From Dehalococcoidia bacterium (GTDB taxonomy: Bacteria > Chloroflexota > Dehalococcoidia > Tepidiformales > Tepidiformaceae), in NCBI GenBank assembly GCA_022827945.1, contig JAJEIT010000080.1, forward strand, positions 1 through 47,388: DNA of 47,388 nt, written 5' to 3'. A program made the translations under genes and the position numbers. Of this stretch, positions 9,495 to 17,783 are shown piece after piece. The notes under the pieces were generated by a model. The model made no database searches. It was not told the origin of the DNA and saw only the letters and a list, made by a program, of their open reading frames with translations. Numbering within the stretch: position 1 is the first letter of the stretch; every line of letters begins with the position of its first letter.

Positions 9495-10850
9495 GTGTCG
9501 TTCATGGGCGAGACCACCACCGTCCCGGGCACCAACCGCCCGCGCCTGCTCCAGGCCATGGTCGACGCCTTCCGCCAGGAAGAGGTGCGGCGAAAGCTGC
9601 TCTTCACCATCGGCATGCTCATCATCTTCCGCTTCGTCGCCCACGTTCCCGTCCCCAACGTGGACCGCAACGCCCTCGAGCAGGCCTTCGACGGCAACGC
9701 CGTGCTCGACTTCCTCAGCATCTTCTCCGGCGGCGCGCTCCAGAACCTCAGCGTCGCCGCCCTCGGCGTCTACCCCTACATCACCGCCTCGATCATCATG
9801 CAGATCGTCACCCCCCTCTCCTCGCGCCTGCGCGCGCTGCAGGAAGAGGGAGAGCAGGGCCGCCGCCGCATCCAGGTCTACACGCACTGGATGGCGGTTC
9901 CCCTTGCGTTCGTGCAGGGCTACGGCCAGATCATCTTCATCAACAACCAGAGCGGCAGCGCCGTCATCCGCGACTTCGGCTTCCAGAACGACTTCATCGG
10001 GACCATCGCCACGCTCTTCACGCTCTGCGCGGGAACGATGTTCCTCGTCTGGCTGGGCGAGCTCATCACCGAGCACGGCATCGGGAACGGCGTCTCGCTC
10101 ATCATCTTCGGCGGCATCGTCGCCGTTCTCCCCGGCCTCGTCCCCAACATCTCGACCAGCTCGATCATCGCCGTCGCCGCGATCCTGCTCTTCGCCGTCG
10201 CCCTCATCTTCGTCATCGTGTTCTTCCAGGAAGCCCAGCGGAGAGTGCCGGTGCAGTACGCCAGATCCTCCTTCCGGGGAGGACGGATGTACCGTCAACA
10301 GGGCCAGAGTTTCATCCCCCTGCGCGTGAACATGGCCGGGATGATCCCGCTCATCTTCGCTTTCTCCATCGTCATCCTCCCTGCAGTGGTCGCCGGGTAC
10401 TTCTCCGGCGCGGGCGGCTGGGTCGAGACGGTCGCGGACTTCTTCGTCAACCAGTTCCAGGGTGGCCGCGGCGGCGGCGGCACCGGCATCTACTGGCTTG
10501 TGCTGTTCGTCCTGGTGGTGGGCTTCGCCTTCTTCTATACGATCGTCCAGTACAACCAGCAGAACATCGCCAAGAACCTCCAGCGGCAGGGCGCCTTCAT
10601 CCCCGGCATCCGTCCCGGGCCGCCCACCGAGGCCTACCTCTTACGCGTCGTGACCCGCATCACCTGGGGAGGCGCGCTCTTCCTCGGGGCGGTTGCGGTT
10701 GCCCCGTTCTTCATCGGCCTCATCACCGATGTCCAGGCCCTCACCATCTCGAGCGCGGGCTTCCTCATCGTCGTTGCCGTCGTGCTCGACACCATGAAGC
10801 AGCTTGAGGCCCAGCTCCTCATGCGGAACTACGAAGGATTCATCCGCTAG
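9495..10850 (+). CDS. secY: Preprotein translocase subunit SecY
   Basis: The 451-residue membrane protein is the pore of the Sec translocon. About ten hydrophobic segments are visible, beginning with KLLFTIGMLIIFRFVAHVPV. Family motifs include NVDRNALEQAF, FSGGALQNLSVAALGVYPYI, the plug-region ITASIIMQ, and TEHGIGNGVSLIIFGGIV; PVQYARSS and QQNIAKNLQRQGAFIPGIRP are also diagnostic. The start is GTG preceded by TAGGAGCGCC. Its place between rplO and adk is standard. Confidence 0.98.
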   Translation: MSFMGETTTVPGTNRPRLLQAMVDAFRQEEVRRKLLFTIGMLIIFRFVAHVPVPNVDRNALEQAFDGNAVLDFLSIFSGGALQNLSVAALGVYPYITASIIMQIVTPLSSRLRALQEEGEQGRRRIQVYTHWMAVPLAFVQGYGQIIFINNQSGSAVIRDFGFQNDFIGTIATLFTLCAGTMFLVWLGELITEHGIGNGVSLIIFGGIVAVLPGLVPNISTSSIIAVAAILLFAVALIFVIVFFQEAQRRVPVQYARSSFRGGRMYRQQGQSFIPLRVNMAGMIPLIFAFSIVILPAVVAGYFSGAGGWVETVADFFVNQFQGGRGGGGTGIYWLVLFVLVVGFAFFYTIVQYNQQNIAKNLQRQGAFIPGIRPGPPTEAYLLRVVTRITWGGALFLGAVAVAPFFIGLITDVQALTISSAGFLIVVAVVLDTMKQLEAQLLMRNYEGFIR

Positions 10851-10852
10851 CC

Positions 10853-11491
10853 ATGTTCGTCTTGCTTCTCGGTCCTCCCGGCGCGGGCAAGGGAACCCAG
10901 GCCCAGCGCCTCACCACCTCGACGGGCCTGCTCCACCTCTCCACCGGCGACATGTTCCGCGAGAACATTCGGGAGGGCACCGAGCTGGGCGCCCTTGCCA
11001 AGGGCTACATGGACCGTGGCGAGCTGGTGCCCGACGAAGTCACCATCAAGATGCTGCTCGAGCGCATCGCCCGTCCCGACGCGGCCGAGGGCGCTATGTT
11101 CGATGGCTTCCCCCGCAACGTGGTGCAGGCGGCCGCCCTCGACGAGGCTCTGGAAGGCCGCGGCGACTCCATCGCCCACGCCCTCCTGATCGACGTCCCG
11201 GACGAGGAGCTCGTCGCCCGCCTCGGCGGACGCTGGCTCTGCCGCGCCTGCGGCGCCGTCTACCACGAACGCAACGATCCCCCGCGCACGGCAGGCGCGT
11301 GCGACAAGTGCGACGGCGAGCTCTACCAGCGCAACGACGACCAGCCCGACGTCGTCCGCACGCGCCTGGAGAAGATGAAGCCGCCCGCCGACCTCATCGG
11401 GCACTACCGCGAGGCGGACGTGCTCCGCGAGATCGACGGCGAGCGCGACCTCGACTCCGTGACCGCCGACCTCCTGGACGCGCTCAGGTAA
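10853..11491 (+). CDS. adk: Adenylate kinase, zinc-lid type
   Basis: The 212-residue enzyme interconverts ATP + AMP and 2 ADP. The P-loop GPPGAGKGTQ is at residues 7-16, the AMP-binding HLSTGDMFRENI near 33-44 and DGFPRN near 84-89. The lid carries CRACG, YHERNDPP and CDKCDGEL, a four-cysteine zinc site (CxxC...CxxC) of the Gram-positive type. The ATG lies two bases after the secY stop, as in most spc operons. Confidence 0.98.
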   Translation: MFVLLLGPPGAGKGTQAQRLTTSTGLLHLSTGDMFRENIREGTELGALAKGYMDRGELVPDEVTIKMLLERIARPDAAEGAMFDGFPRNVVQAAALDEALEGRGDSIAHALLIDVPDEELVARLGGRWLCRACGAVYHERNDPPRTAGACDKCDGELYQRNDDQPDVVRTRLEKMKPPADLIGHYREADVLREIDGERDLDSVTADLLDALR

Positions 11492-11498
11492 CCCCCTC

Positions 11499-12263
11499 GT
11501 GCCGATCAAGCTCAAGTCCGAAGCCGAACTGGATGTCATGCGCGAAGCGGGCCGCATCGTCGGTCAAACCCTCGCCGGCATCCGCGAGATGGTTCGCCCC
11601 GGCCTCAACCTCCTCGAGGCCGAGGCCTTCGTGACGGAGCAATTCAAGCGCCATGGCGCCACCGAGACCTTCCGCGGCTACGACCCCGCCGGCAAGCCGC
11701 CCTACCCCTCCAACCTCTGCGCCAGCGTCAACGAGGAGCTCGTCCACGGCATCCCCCGCGACCGCGTCCTGGAGGAGGGCGACATCGTCACCTTCGACCT
11801 GGGCGCGACCTACAAGGGGTTTGTCGGCGATTCCGCGATCACGGTCGCCGTCGGCGAGATCAGCCCCGAGGCGCGGCGCCTCATGGACATTACCGAGGGC
11901 GCGCTCTGGGCGGGCATCGAGGCGATGGGCACGGGCACGCACCTGAACGATGTCAGCGCCGCCATCGAGGACGCCATTCCCGCCGAATACTCCATCGTCC
12001 GCGAGTACACCGGCCACGGCGTTGGCCGCGAGATGCACGAGGAGCCACAGGTGCCGAACTACCGGCGCCGCTTCCGCGGTCCGCCTCTCAAGCCCGGCCT
12101 GGTCCTTGCCCTGGAGCCGATGGTCAACATCGGTAGCCGCCACACGCGCGAGCTGGACGATCGTTGGACCGTGGCCACCGAGGACGGTAGCCTTTGTTGT
12201 CACTTCGAGCACACTATCGCGATCCGGAAGGGGCGGCGCCCGGAGGTGCTGACCCTTCCCTGA
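11499..12263 (+). CDS. map: Methionine aminopeptidase type I
   Basis: The 254-residue enzyme removes N-terminal methionine. The dinuclear metal ligands are all visible: Asp in VTFDLGATYKGFVGDSAI (two Asp), His in YTGHGVGREMHEEP, and Glu in LEPMVNI and FEHTIAI. Length fits type Ia without an N-terminal extension. It begins with GTG seven bases after adk. Forty bases follow before rpmJ; infA, often found here, is absent. Confidence 0.98.
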   Translation: MPIKLKSEAELDVMREAGRIVGQTLAGIREMVRPGLNLLEAEAFVTEQFKRHGATETFRGYDPAGKPPYPSNLCASVNEELVHGIPRDRVLEEGDIVTFDLGATYKGFVGDSAITVAVGEISPEARRLMDITEGALWAGIEAMGTGTHLNDVSAAIEDAIPAEYSIVREYTGHGVGREMHEEPQVPNYRRRFRGPPLKPGLVLALEPMVNIGSRHTRELDDRWTVATEDGSLCCHFEHTIAIRKGRRPEVLTLP

Positions 12264-12303
12264 GTGCGTCATTAGCTGGACACCAGAGAGTTGGTAGGCG
12301 ATC

Positions 12304-12417
12304 ATGAAAGTTCGGGCCTCGGTCAAACGGCGTTGTGACAAATGCAAGGTGATCCGTCGTCACGGACGGGTCATGGTGATCTGCGAGAACCCGAAACATA
12401 AGCAGCGGCAGGGCTAG
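12304..12417 (+). CDS. rpmJ: 50S ribosomal protein L36, zinc-binding form
   Basis: This 37-codon gene encodes [20 protein letters not shown], then a segment ending [12 protein letters not shown]. The C-x2-C and C...H pattern is the zinc ribbon of the 'C-plus' L36. The ATG is preceded by TTGGTAGGCGATC, a weak ribosome binding site. It lies three bases upstream of rpsM, the usual alpha-operon order. Confidence 0.97.
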   Translation: MKVRASVKRRCDKCKVIRRHGRVMVICENPKHKQRQG

Positions 12418-12420
12418 GTC

Positions 12421-12804
12421 ATGGCGAGGATTTCCGGCGTCGACATCCCCAACGAGAAGCGCATCGAGATCTCGCTGCGCTACATCTATGGCATTGGCCC
12501 GACGCGCGCGAGCCAGCTGCTGACGTCTACCCGCGTCGACCCGGGAACGCGCACGCGCGACCTCACCGACGAAGAGCTCCTGCGCATCCGCGACTACATC
12601 GAGAAGAACTACACGGTCGAGGGTGACCTTCGCCGTGAGGTGCGCCAGAACATCCAGCGTCTGGTCGAGATCAACTGCTACCGCGGCCAGCGCCATCGCC
12701 GCAACCTCCCTGTACATGGGCAGCGCACGCGCACCAATGCACGCCAGCGCCGCGGCGCCCGCAAGACCGTGGCCGGCCGCCGTCGCGCCGCCACGAAGAA
12801 GTAA
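12421..12804 (+). CDS. rpsM: 30S ribosomal protein S13
   Basis: The 127-residue product starts [20 protein letters not shown] and has the helix-two-turn-helix [12 protein letters not shown] and the C-terminal [18 protein letters not shown] tail that reaches the P-site tRNA. Length is normal. Its ATG lies three bases after the rpmJ stop. A short AACCGGAGAACGAGCG spacer leads to rpsK. Confidence 0.98.
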   Translation: MARISGVDIPNEKRIEISLRYIYGIGPTRASQLLTSTRVDPGTRTRDLTDEELLRIRDYIEKNYTVEGDLRREVRQNIQRLVEINCYRGQRHRRNLPVHGQRTRTNARQRRGARKTVAGRRRAATKK

Positions 12805-12819
12805 CCGGAGAACGAGCGA

Positions 12820-13209
12820 ATGCCCGAGGGAACCCGCCGATCCAGGCGCCGCGAGCGCAAATCCGTGCCCCGTGGTCGCGCCTACATCAAGAGCTCGTTC
12901 AACAACACGATCGTCACCCTGACCGACCCGAACGGGAACGTCGTGGCGCAGGCCACCGCCGGCCAGACCGGCTTCAAGGGCTCGCGCAAGAGCACGCCGT
13001 TCGCGGCCCAGCTCGCCGGCGAGGCCGCCGCCCGCCGCGCCCAGGAGCACGGCATGCAGACCATCGAGGTCTTCGTGCGCGGCGCCGGCAGTGGCCGCGA
13101 GGCCGCCATCCGCGCCCTCCAGGCGACTGGACTGGACGTGACCGCTATCCGCGATGTCACGCCCATCCCTCACAACGGCTGCCGCCCTCCGAAGCGGAGG
13201 CGCGTCTAG
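12820..13209 (+). CDS. rpsK: 30S ribosomal protein S11
   Basis: The 129-residue product has the S11 core [20 protein letters not shown], the [20 protein letters not shown] helix and the ending [18 protein letters not shown], all diagnostic. S11 forms the platform with S18 and S6. The ATG is preceded by CGGAGAACGAGCG. It ends two bases before rpsD. Confidence 0.98.
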   Translation: MPEGTRRSRRRERKSVPRGRAYIKSSFNNTIVTLTDPNGNVVAQATAGQTGFKGSRKSTPFAAQLAGEAAARRAQEHGMQTIEVFVRGAGSGREAAIRALQATGLDVTAIRDVTPIPHNGCRPPKRRRV

Positions 13210-13211
13210 CA

Positions 13212-13841
13212 ATGGCACGCTACACCGGCCCCGTCTGCCGAATCTGCCGCCGTCGCGGCGACAAGCTCTACCTGAAGGGCGAGCGCTGTTACTCGCCCAA
13301 GTGCGCCTTCGAGCGCCGCCCCAACCCCCCGGGGCCCCGTCCCGCCCGCCGCCGTAAGGTGAGCGACCGTGGACTCCAGCTCCGGGAGAAGCAGCGGGCT
13401 CGCGCCACCTACGGCGTGCTCGAACGGCAGTTCCTGCGCTACTACAAGGAGGCCGTGCGCCGCCCTGGCGTCTCCGGCCTCAACCTCGTGCGCATCCTCG
13501 AAAGCCGCCTCGACAACGCGGTCTACCGCGCCGGCTTCGCCGACTCGCGCGCCCAGGCGCGCCAGATCGTCCGCCACGGGCTCATCACCCTGAACGGACG
13601 CAAGACCGACATCCCCTCCGCCCAGTTGCGCGATGGCGACAGCATCGGCTTCACGCAGCGCGGCGCCCGCAGCGAGCACTACAAGGTGCTCCAGGAGACC
13701 ATCGCCGCCAAGACGCCCCCGTCCTGGCTCGTGGTCGATCCGGGCGCCCTCACCGCCCGTGTCGCCGGTCCCCTCGAGGTTGTCCCGGGTGAAACCCACC
13801 GGTTCAACGAGAACGTCGTCATCGAGTACTACTCTCGCTAG
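13212..13841 (+). CDS. rpsD: 30S ribosomal protein S4, zinc-binding form
   Basis: The 209-residue product has the N-terminal zinc knuckle VCRICRRRGDKLYLKGERCY followed by SPKCAF, giving four cysteines, so this is the 'C-plus' S4. The S4 RNA-binding domain is visible near residues 98-160 (RLDNAVYRAGFADSRAQARQ, then HGLITLNGRK). S4 initiates 16S rRNA folding and can regulate the alpha operon in some bacteria. A 17-base spacer containing a weak AGGTCAGCAGG site precedes rpoA. Confidence 0.98.
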   Translation: MARYTGPVCRICRRRGDKLYLKGERCYSPKCAFERRPNPPGPRPARRRKVSDRGLQLREKQRARATYGVLERQFLRYYKEAVRRPGVSGLNLVRILESRLDNAVYRAGFADSRAQARQIVRHGLITLNGRKTDIPSAQLRDGDSIGFTQRGARSEHYKVLQETIAAKTPPSWLVVDPGALTARVAGPLEVVPGETHRFNENVVIEYYSR

Positions 13842-13858
13842 GCAGGTCAGCAGGTCCC

Positions 13859-15019
13859 ATGACACTCGAAACCCCTCTCGATCCGCTCGACATGCCGCCC
13901 GCGCCGGCCCCTGTGCCGGTGCCGGAGCTGACCATCGAGAACGAGGACGACGGCTACGCCCGTCTCGTCGCCGAGCCGCTCGATCCCGGCTACGGCACGA
14001 CCCTCGGGAACGCCCTGCGCCGCATCCTGCTCAGCTCGCTCGAAGGCGCCGCCATCACTTCCGTGCGCATCGACCAGGTGCAGCACGAGTTCTCCACCAT
14101 CGAGGGCATGCAGGAGGACTGCACTGAGTTCCTCCTCAACGTGAAGGAGATCCGGCTGAAGGCGCTCAGCAACCGCCCCGGCACCCTGACGCTCGACGCC
14201 GAGGGCGCGGGCCAGATCACCGCCGGCGACCTGCAGGTTCCGGCCGACTTCGAAGTCGTGAACCCCTCCCTCCACCTCGCCACCCTGGATGGCCCCGAGG
14301 CCCGCATCAACGCGGAGTTCCACGCCCAGCTCAAGAGCGGCTACACGCCCGCAACCGAGGTCGAGGGCATGCCCATTGGCGTTATCCCGGTCGATGCGGT
14401 CTTCTCGCCCGTGCGCAAGGTCAACTTCCACGTCGAGAAAGTGCGCGTTGGCCAGGCCACCGACTTTGACCGCATGGTGCTCGAGGTGTGGACCGACGGC
14501 ACGGTCGCTCCGGTGGACGCCGTCGGCCAGGCCGCCAACATCCTGATCGACCAGTTCGCCCTCTTCAACACGATGGGCGCCCCGGGGGCCCCCGCGGCCG
14601 CCCCTCCCGCACCCGCCACCAGCCTCCCTATCTCCCCCGAGCGTTACCACACGCCCATCGAGGCGCTGCAACTTTCCGTTCGGGCCTACAACTGCTTGCG
14701 CCGGAGCGGCCTCATGACCATCGGCCAGGTACTCGAGCGCACGGAGGACGAGCTCCTCGCCCTCCGCAACTTCGGGCACAAGTCGTACGACGAGCTGCGC
14801 GACCGTCTCATCGAGATGAACTACATCGATGGCAGCGCGCCGGGCCTCCAGATCGTGCCCGACCTCGCCGCCCCGGCCACCCCGACGCCCCCGCCTTCCA
14901 GCGTCATCCTCGACGAGGAGGATGACGAGGAGAGCCTCGGCGCCCTCGGCAAGGCCCTGCGCGAGGCGCTCCGCGAAGTCGGCGACGACGACCTCCTCGG
15001 CGCGGACGACGAGGAGTAG
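13859..15019 (+). CDS. rpoA: RNA polymerase alpha subunit
   Basis: The 386-residue product has the dimerisation domain ([20 protein letters not shown] near residues 42-61) and the C-terminal DNA-binding domain with helix-hairpin-helix features ([20 protein letters not shown], then [16 protein letters not shown] near 300-318). It exceeds the usual 315-340 residues because of a Pro- and Asp/Glu-rich tail after residue 330 that ends [11 protein letters not shown]. The position after rpsD and before rplQ is canonical. Confidence 0.98.
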   Translation: MTLETPLDPLDMPPAPAPVPVPELTIENEDDGYARLVAEPLDPGYGTTLGNALRRILLSSLEGAAITSVRIDQVQHEFSTIEGMQEDCTEFLLNVKEIRLKALSNRPGTLTLDAEGAGQITAGDLQVPADFEVVNPSLHLATLDGPEARINAEFHAQLKSGYTPATEVEGMPIGVIPVDAVFSPVRKVNFHVEKVRVGQATDFDRMVLEVWTDGTVAPVDAVGQAANILIDQFALFNTMGAPGAPAAAPPAPATSLPISPERYHTPIEALQLSVRAYNCLRRSGLMTIGQVLERTEDELLALRNFGHKSYDELRDRLIEMNYIDGSAPGLQIVPDLAAPATPTPPPSSVILDEEDDEESLGALGKALREALREVGDDDLLGADDEE

Positions 15020-15021
15020 CC

Positions 15022-15612
15022 ATGCGACATCGCAAGGCGGGCCGCCACCTCGGGCGCGACAGCGCCCATCGGAAGGCCCTCTACCGCAACCTCGTCACGG
15101 ACCTGCTCCGCTACGAGCGCATCACCACGACCGATGCCAAGGCGCGTGAGATACGCCCCATCGCCGAGAAGATGATCACGCTCGGCCGCCGTGGCGACCT
15201 TCACGCTCGCCGCCAGGCCCTGAGCTACATCTACGACCGTTACGTCGTCGAGAAGGTCTTCGAGGACATAGCCCCTCGCATGGCCGATCGCCCCGGCGGC
15301 TACCTGCGCATCACGCGCCTTGAGCCCCGCAAGGGCGACGGCGCCCGGATGGCGGTCATCGAGACTGTCGACTACCAGGAAGCCATCGAGGTCGCCGAGG
15401 CCCCGCCTGCCGGGGAGACCGACGCAACGACCGAGACCGAGGCCCAAACCGAAGAGACTGTCGAGGTCGACGAGCCGGAAGCGGCCGTGGGTACCGACGA
15501 CGCCGGCGACGAGGTCGAAGCTGCCGAAGCCACCGCGGAGTCCGATGACACTGCGGAGGTCGAGGAACCTGAGGCCAATGACGCTTCCGAAGCGGAGGAC
15601 GAGGAACGGTAA
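15022..15612 (+). CDS. rplQ: 50S ribosomal protein L17 with long acidic tail
   Basis: The first 115 or so residues are a normal L17: [40 protein letters not shown] and the closing [20 protein letters not shown]. From about residue 118 to 196 the protein continues as a Glu/Ala/Asp/Thr-rich, presumably disordered tail ([20 protein letters not shown] and onwards). L17 lies at the tunnel exit side of the 50S subunit, so the tail could project outward. The ATG lies two bases after rpoA. Confidence 0.97.
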   Translation: MRHRKAGRHLGRDSAHRKALYRNLVTDLLRYERITTTDAKAREIRPIAEKMITLGRRGDLHARRQALSYIYDRYVVEKVFEDIAPRMADRPGGYLRITRLEPRKGDGARMAVIETVDYQEAIEVAEAPPAGETDATTETEAQTEETVEVDEPEAAVGTDDAGDEVEAAEATAESDDTAEVEEPEANDASEAEDEER

Positions 15613-15614
15613 CC

Positions 15615-16376
15615 GTGTCCGATACCACCCGCTTCGCCGCCACCGTCAGCTACGACGGACAGGAGTTCGCCGGCTCCCAGCGCCAGCTCCACGCCCGCAC
15701 CGTGCAGGGCGAGCTCGAGACCGCGGCCGAACGCCTCTTCGGCGGCGCCACGCGGGTCGAGCTGGCCGGCCGCACCGATGCCGGGGTCCACGCCATCGGG
15801 CAGGTGGCCGCCTTTTCCGCCGACACGGCGCTCGAGCCGGGAACCGTTGAACGGGCCCTGAACGCCCACCTTCCGGAGGACGTCGCCGTTCGCGACGTGC
15901 GCGAGGTGCCCGAAGGCTTCGACCCCAGGCGCTGGGCGCGGCGCCGCTGGTACCGCTACTCGCTTCTCACCTCCGCTGTCCGGCTGCCCCTGCAGCGCCG
16001 TACCGCCTGGCGCATTGGCAGCCCCCTTGAGCTCGCCGCCATGAAGGACGCCGCTCGCACGCTGCTCGGCCGCCGCGACTTCAGCGCCTGCGCCGGGCCC
16101 CTCGAGGAGGGCCGTTCGCCCGTGCGTACGGTCGCCGAGGCCAACTTCTCGCAGGCGGGGTGCCTGCTCGCATTCGACATTGAAGCCGACGCCTTCCTCC
16201 CGCAGATGGTCCGCCGCATTGTTGGCGGCCTCGTGCGGGTCGGACGCGGCGCCATCAGCGCCGGGGAGTTCGAGAACGCCGTCGCCGCCGCCGCGCCCGC
16301 CACCGTGGGCCCGCCGGCGCCTCCGCACGGCCTCAGCCTGCAGCGCGTCTGGTACGACGAGGGGTACGCAACATGA
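15615..16376 (+). CDS. truA: tRNA pseudouridine synthase A
   Basis: The 253-residue enzyme makes pseudouridine at positions 38-40 of the anticodon stem. The catalytic aspartate lies in AGRTDAGVHAIGQV near residue 55. Other family segments are VSYDGQEFAGSQRQ at the N-terminus and FLPQMVRRIVGGLVRVGRG near residues 195-213. It starts with GTG two bases after rplQ and overlaps rplM by four bases (ATGA). rplQ-truA-rplM-rpsI is a common bacterial order. Confidence 0.97.
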   Translation: MSDTTRFAATVSYDGQEFAGSQRQLHARTVQGELETAAERLFGGATRVELAGRTDAGVHAIGQVAAFSADTALEPGTVERALNAHLPEDVAVRDVREVPEGFDPRRWARRRWYRYSLLTSAVRLPLQRRTAWRIGSPLELAAMKDAARTLLGRRDFSACAGPLEEGRSPVRTVAEANFSQAGCLLAFDIEADAFLPQMVRRIVGGLVRVGRGAISAGEFENAVAAAAPATVGPPAPPHGLSLQRVWYDEGYAT

Positions 16377-17125
16377 CATCGACCGTGCGCCGCAAGGCCT
16401 CCGAGATCGCCAAGAGCTGGCACGTCGTCGACGCCGCCGACCGCCCCCTCGGGCGCGTCGCCAGCGAAGTCGCCGCCCTCATCCGCGGCAAGCACAAGCC
16501 AACCTACGAGCCCCACCTCGACGACGGCGACTTCGTCATCATCGTCAATGCCGGCAAGGTCCGCCTGAGCGGGCGCAAGGCCGAGCAGAAGGTCTACTAC
16601 CGCCACTCCGGCTACCCCGGCAACCTGCGCAAGCGCACCTTCGCCGAGCAGATGGCGCGGCAGCCGGAGCGTGTGCTTGAGCGCTCTGTCTGGGGAATGC
16701 TCCCGAAGGGGCCGCTGGGCAAGCGCATGCGCCGCCACCTGAAGGTCTACGCGGGCCCCGACCATCCCCACCAGGCCCAGATCACCGGTTCAGAGCGCGC
16801 TGCCGAGGCGGCCGCCCAGGCCGAGGCTGATGCGCTCCAGGCGAGCATCGAGAACCCGGCCGCGCCTCCCCGGCTGCGCCCCCTCTCCGTGCCCGAGACC
16901 CCGACCCCACGGCCGACCCGCGCCGAGAAGGTGGCCGCCTGGCTCGCCGAGCTCGAGGAAGCCCGGGCCGCGGCCGAAGCGGACGCGGCCGCAATGGCCG
17001 AAGTTGAAGACGAAGGCCTCCCCGAGGAGGATGACGCCCCCGAAGACGAGCCCGTTGCCGAGGCCGAGCCCGCAGCCGAAGCGGAAGCCGAGGTCGAGCC
17101 GGAAGACGAGTCCGAGGAGAAGTAA
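16373..17125 (+). CDS. rplM: 50S ribosomal protein L13 with long acidic tail
   Basis: Residues 1-140 are a standard L13: KSWHVVDAADRPLGRVASEV, HLDDGDFVIIVNAGKVRLSG, YYRHSGYPGNLRKRTF and WGMLPKGPLGKRMRRHLKVY. The family usually ends near residue 145. Here about 105 residues more follow, first Ala/Glu with Pro-rich linkers, then strongly acidic (EDEGLPEEDDAPEDEPVAEA). This makes it the longest of the tails in this window. L13 is an early 23S rRNA binder. It overlaps rpsI by one base. Confidence 0.97.
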   Translation: MTSTVRRKASEIAKSWHVVDAADRPLGRVASEVAALIRGKHKPTYEPHLDDGDFVIIVNAGKVRLSGRKAEQKVYYRHSGYPGNLRKRTFAEQMARQPERVLERSVWGMLPKGPLGKRMRRHLKVYAGPDHPHQAQITGSERAAEAAAQAEADALQASIENPAAPPRLRPLSVPETPTPRPTRAEKVAAWLAELEEARAAAEADAAAMAEVEDEGLPEEDDAPEDEPVAEAEPAAEAEAEVEPEDESEEK

Positions 17126-17520
17126 TGGCCGAGCAGTACTACTACGGCACTGGACGCCGCAAGACGGCCATCGCGCGCGTGCGCCTGTACCCGGGCGGCG
17201 GCGCCATCATCGTCAACGGCAAGCCTCTCGACGAAGTGTTCGACCGCGACATGCACCGCGACGAGATCATGCTTCCCCTCAAGCGCGTCGGCGCCGAGGG
17301 AAAGTTCAGCGCCCAGGTGAAGTGCGAGGGTGGCGGTGTTTCCGGCTGGGCCGGCGCCATCCGTCTTGGCATCGCCCGCGCCCTGGTCGAGGCCGACCCG
17401 GCGCTCAAGGTCACGCTCAAGCGCGCCCCCAGCCTCCTCACCCGCGATGCCCGCGTGAAGGAGCGCAAGAAGCCGGGCCTCAAGCGCGCACGCAAGGCCC
17501 CGCAGTACACCAAGCGCTAG
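17125..17520 (+). CDS. rpsI: 30S ribosomal protein S9
   Basis: The 131-residue product shows YYGTGRRKTAIARVRLYPGG at the N-terminus and ends GLKRARKAPQYTKR, whose final Lys-Arg touches P-site tRNA. Length is normal and there is no acidic tail, which would be expected since the S9 C-terminus is functional. It is the last gene of the ribosomal block; two stem-loops follow. Confidence 0.98.
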   Translation: MAEQYYYGTGRRKTAIARVRLYPGGGAIIVNGKPLDEVFDRDMHRDEIMLPLKRVGAEGKFSAQVKCEGGGVSGWAGAIRLGIARALVEADPALKVTLKRAPSLLTRDARVKERKKPGLKRARKAPQYTKR

Positions 17521-17783
17521 GCTGCGCGCACGGGTGCTTTCGCCTTGCTCCCGTGACACGCCGGGGAACCGCTGTGCCTGTCGGCCGAAGCGTTCCCTTC
17601 AAGTTGATGGTCAGGTTAAGAATCGGTGTAAGCTGAGTGATGCGGCTCGCCCCTGAAGGGGTGGCGCGATCGTGTTACGGGCTTTGGCAGTGCAGCAATG
17701 AATGTTCGTCTCTTCCGTGTTGAACATCGGCCGCGTGCCACGCTGGTTTCCTTGAATCTCTACGCCAGGGAGGTCGCCGGCTC
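17521..17783 (+). other. 263-base intergenic region with possible promoter and small upstream ORF
   Basis: This is the largest gap in the window. After the stem-loops it holds a weak promoter-like pair (TTGATG at 17604-17609 and TAAGCT at 17629-17634, with a 19-base spacer, longer than ideal), a six-base-pair hairpin with TGAA loop around 17649-17664, and a 29-codon open frame starting ATG at 17698 whose TGA overlaps the GTG of the next gene. A good AGGGAGG site lies at 17767-17773. Nothing else was recognised. Confidence 0.35.
17529..17597 (+). terminator. Two stem-loops after the ribosomal operon, possible terminator
   Basis: Directly after rpsI there is a first hairpin (CACGGG at 17529-17534 pairing with CCCGTG at 17550-17555) and a second one (GGGAA-C-CGCT at 17564-17573 pairing with AGCG-TTCCC at 17589-17597, one bulged C). 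Neither is followed by a clear T run, only TTCAAGTT after the second. The position at the end of a long operon makes termination likely, but the mechanism is uncertain. Confidence 0.4.

Noticed and set aside
8943..10298. 451-codon minus-strand open frame over rplO and secY.
   Set aside because: It is the antisense shadow of well-identified genes; its His/Asp/Glu/Gly-rich product matches no protein family I know.
8954..10807. 617-codon + strand frame over rplO and secY in another register.
   Set aside because: Arg/Pro-rich shadow frame in a GC-rich region; the two true genes have diagnostic motifs.
17649..17664. Hairpin CGCCCC-TGAA-GGGGTG as a terminator for the ribosomal operon.
   Set aside because: The stem is only six base pairs with a G-T pair and no T run, and it lies downstream of the promoter-like boxes of the MMPL gene; the hairpins nearer rpsI are better candidates.
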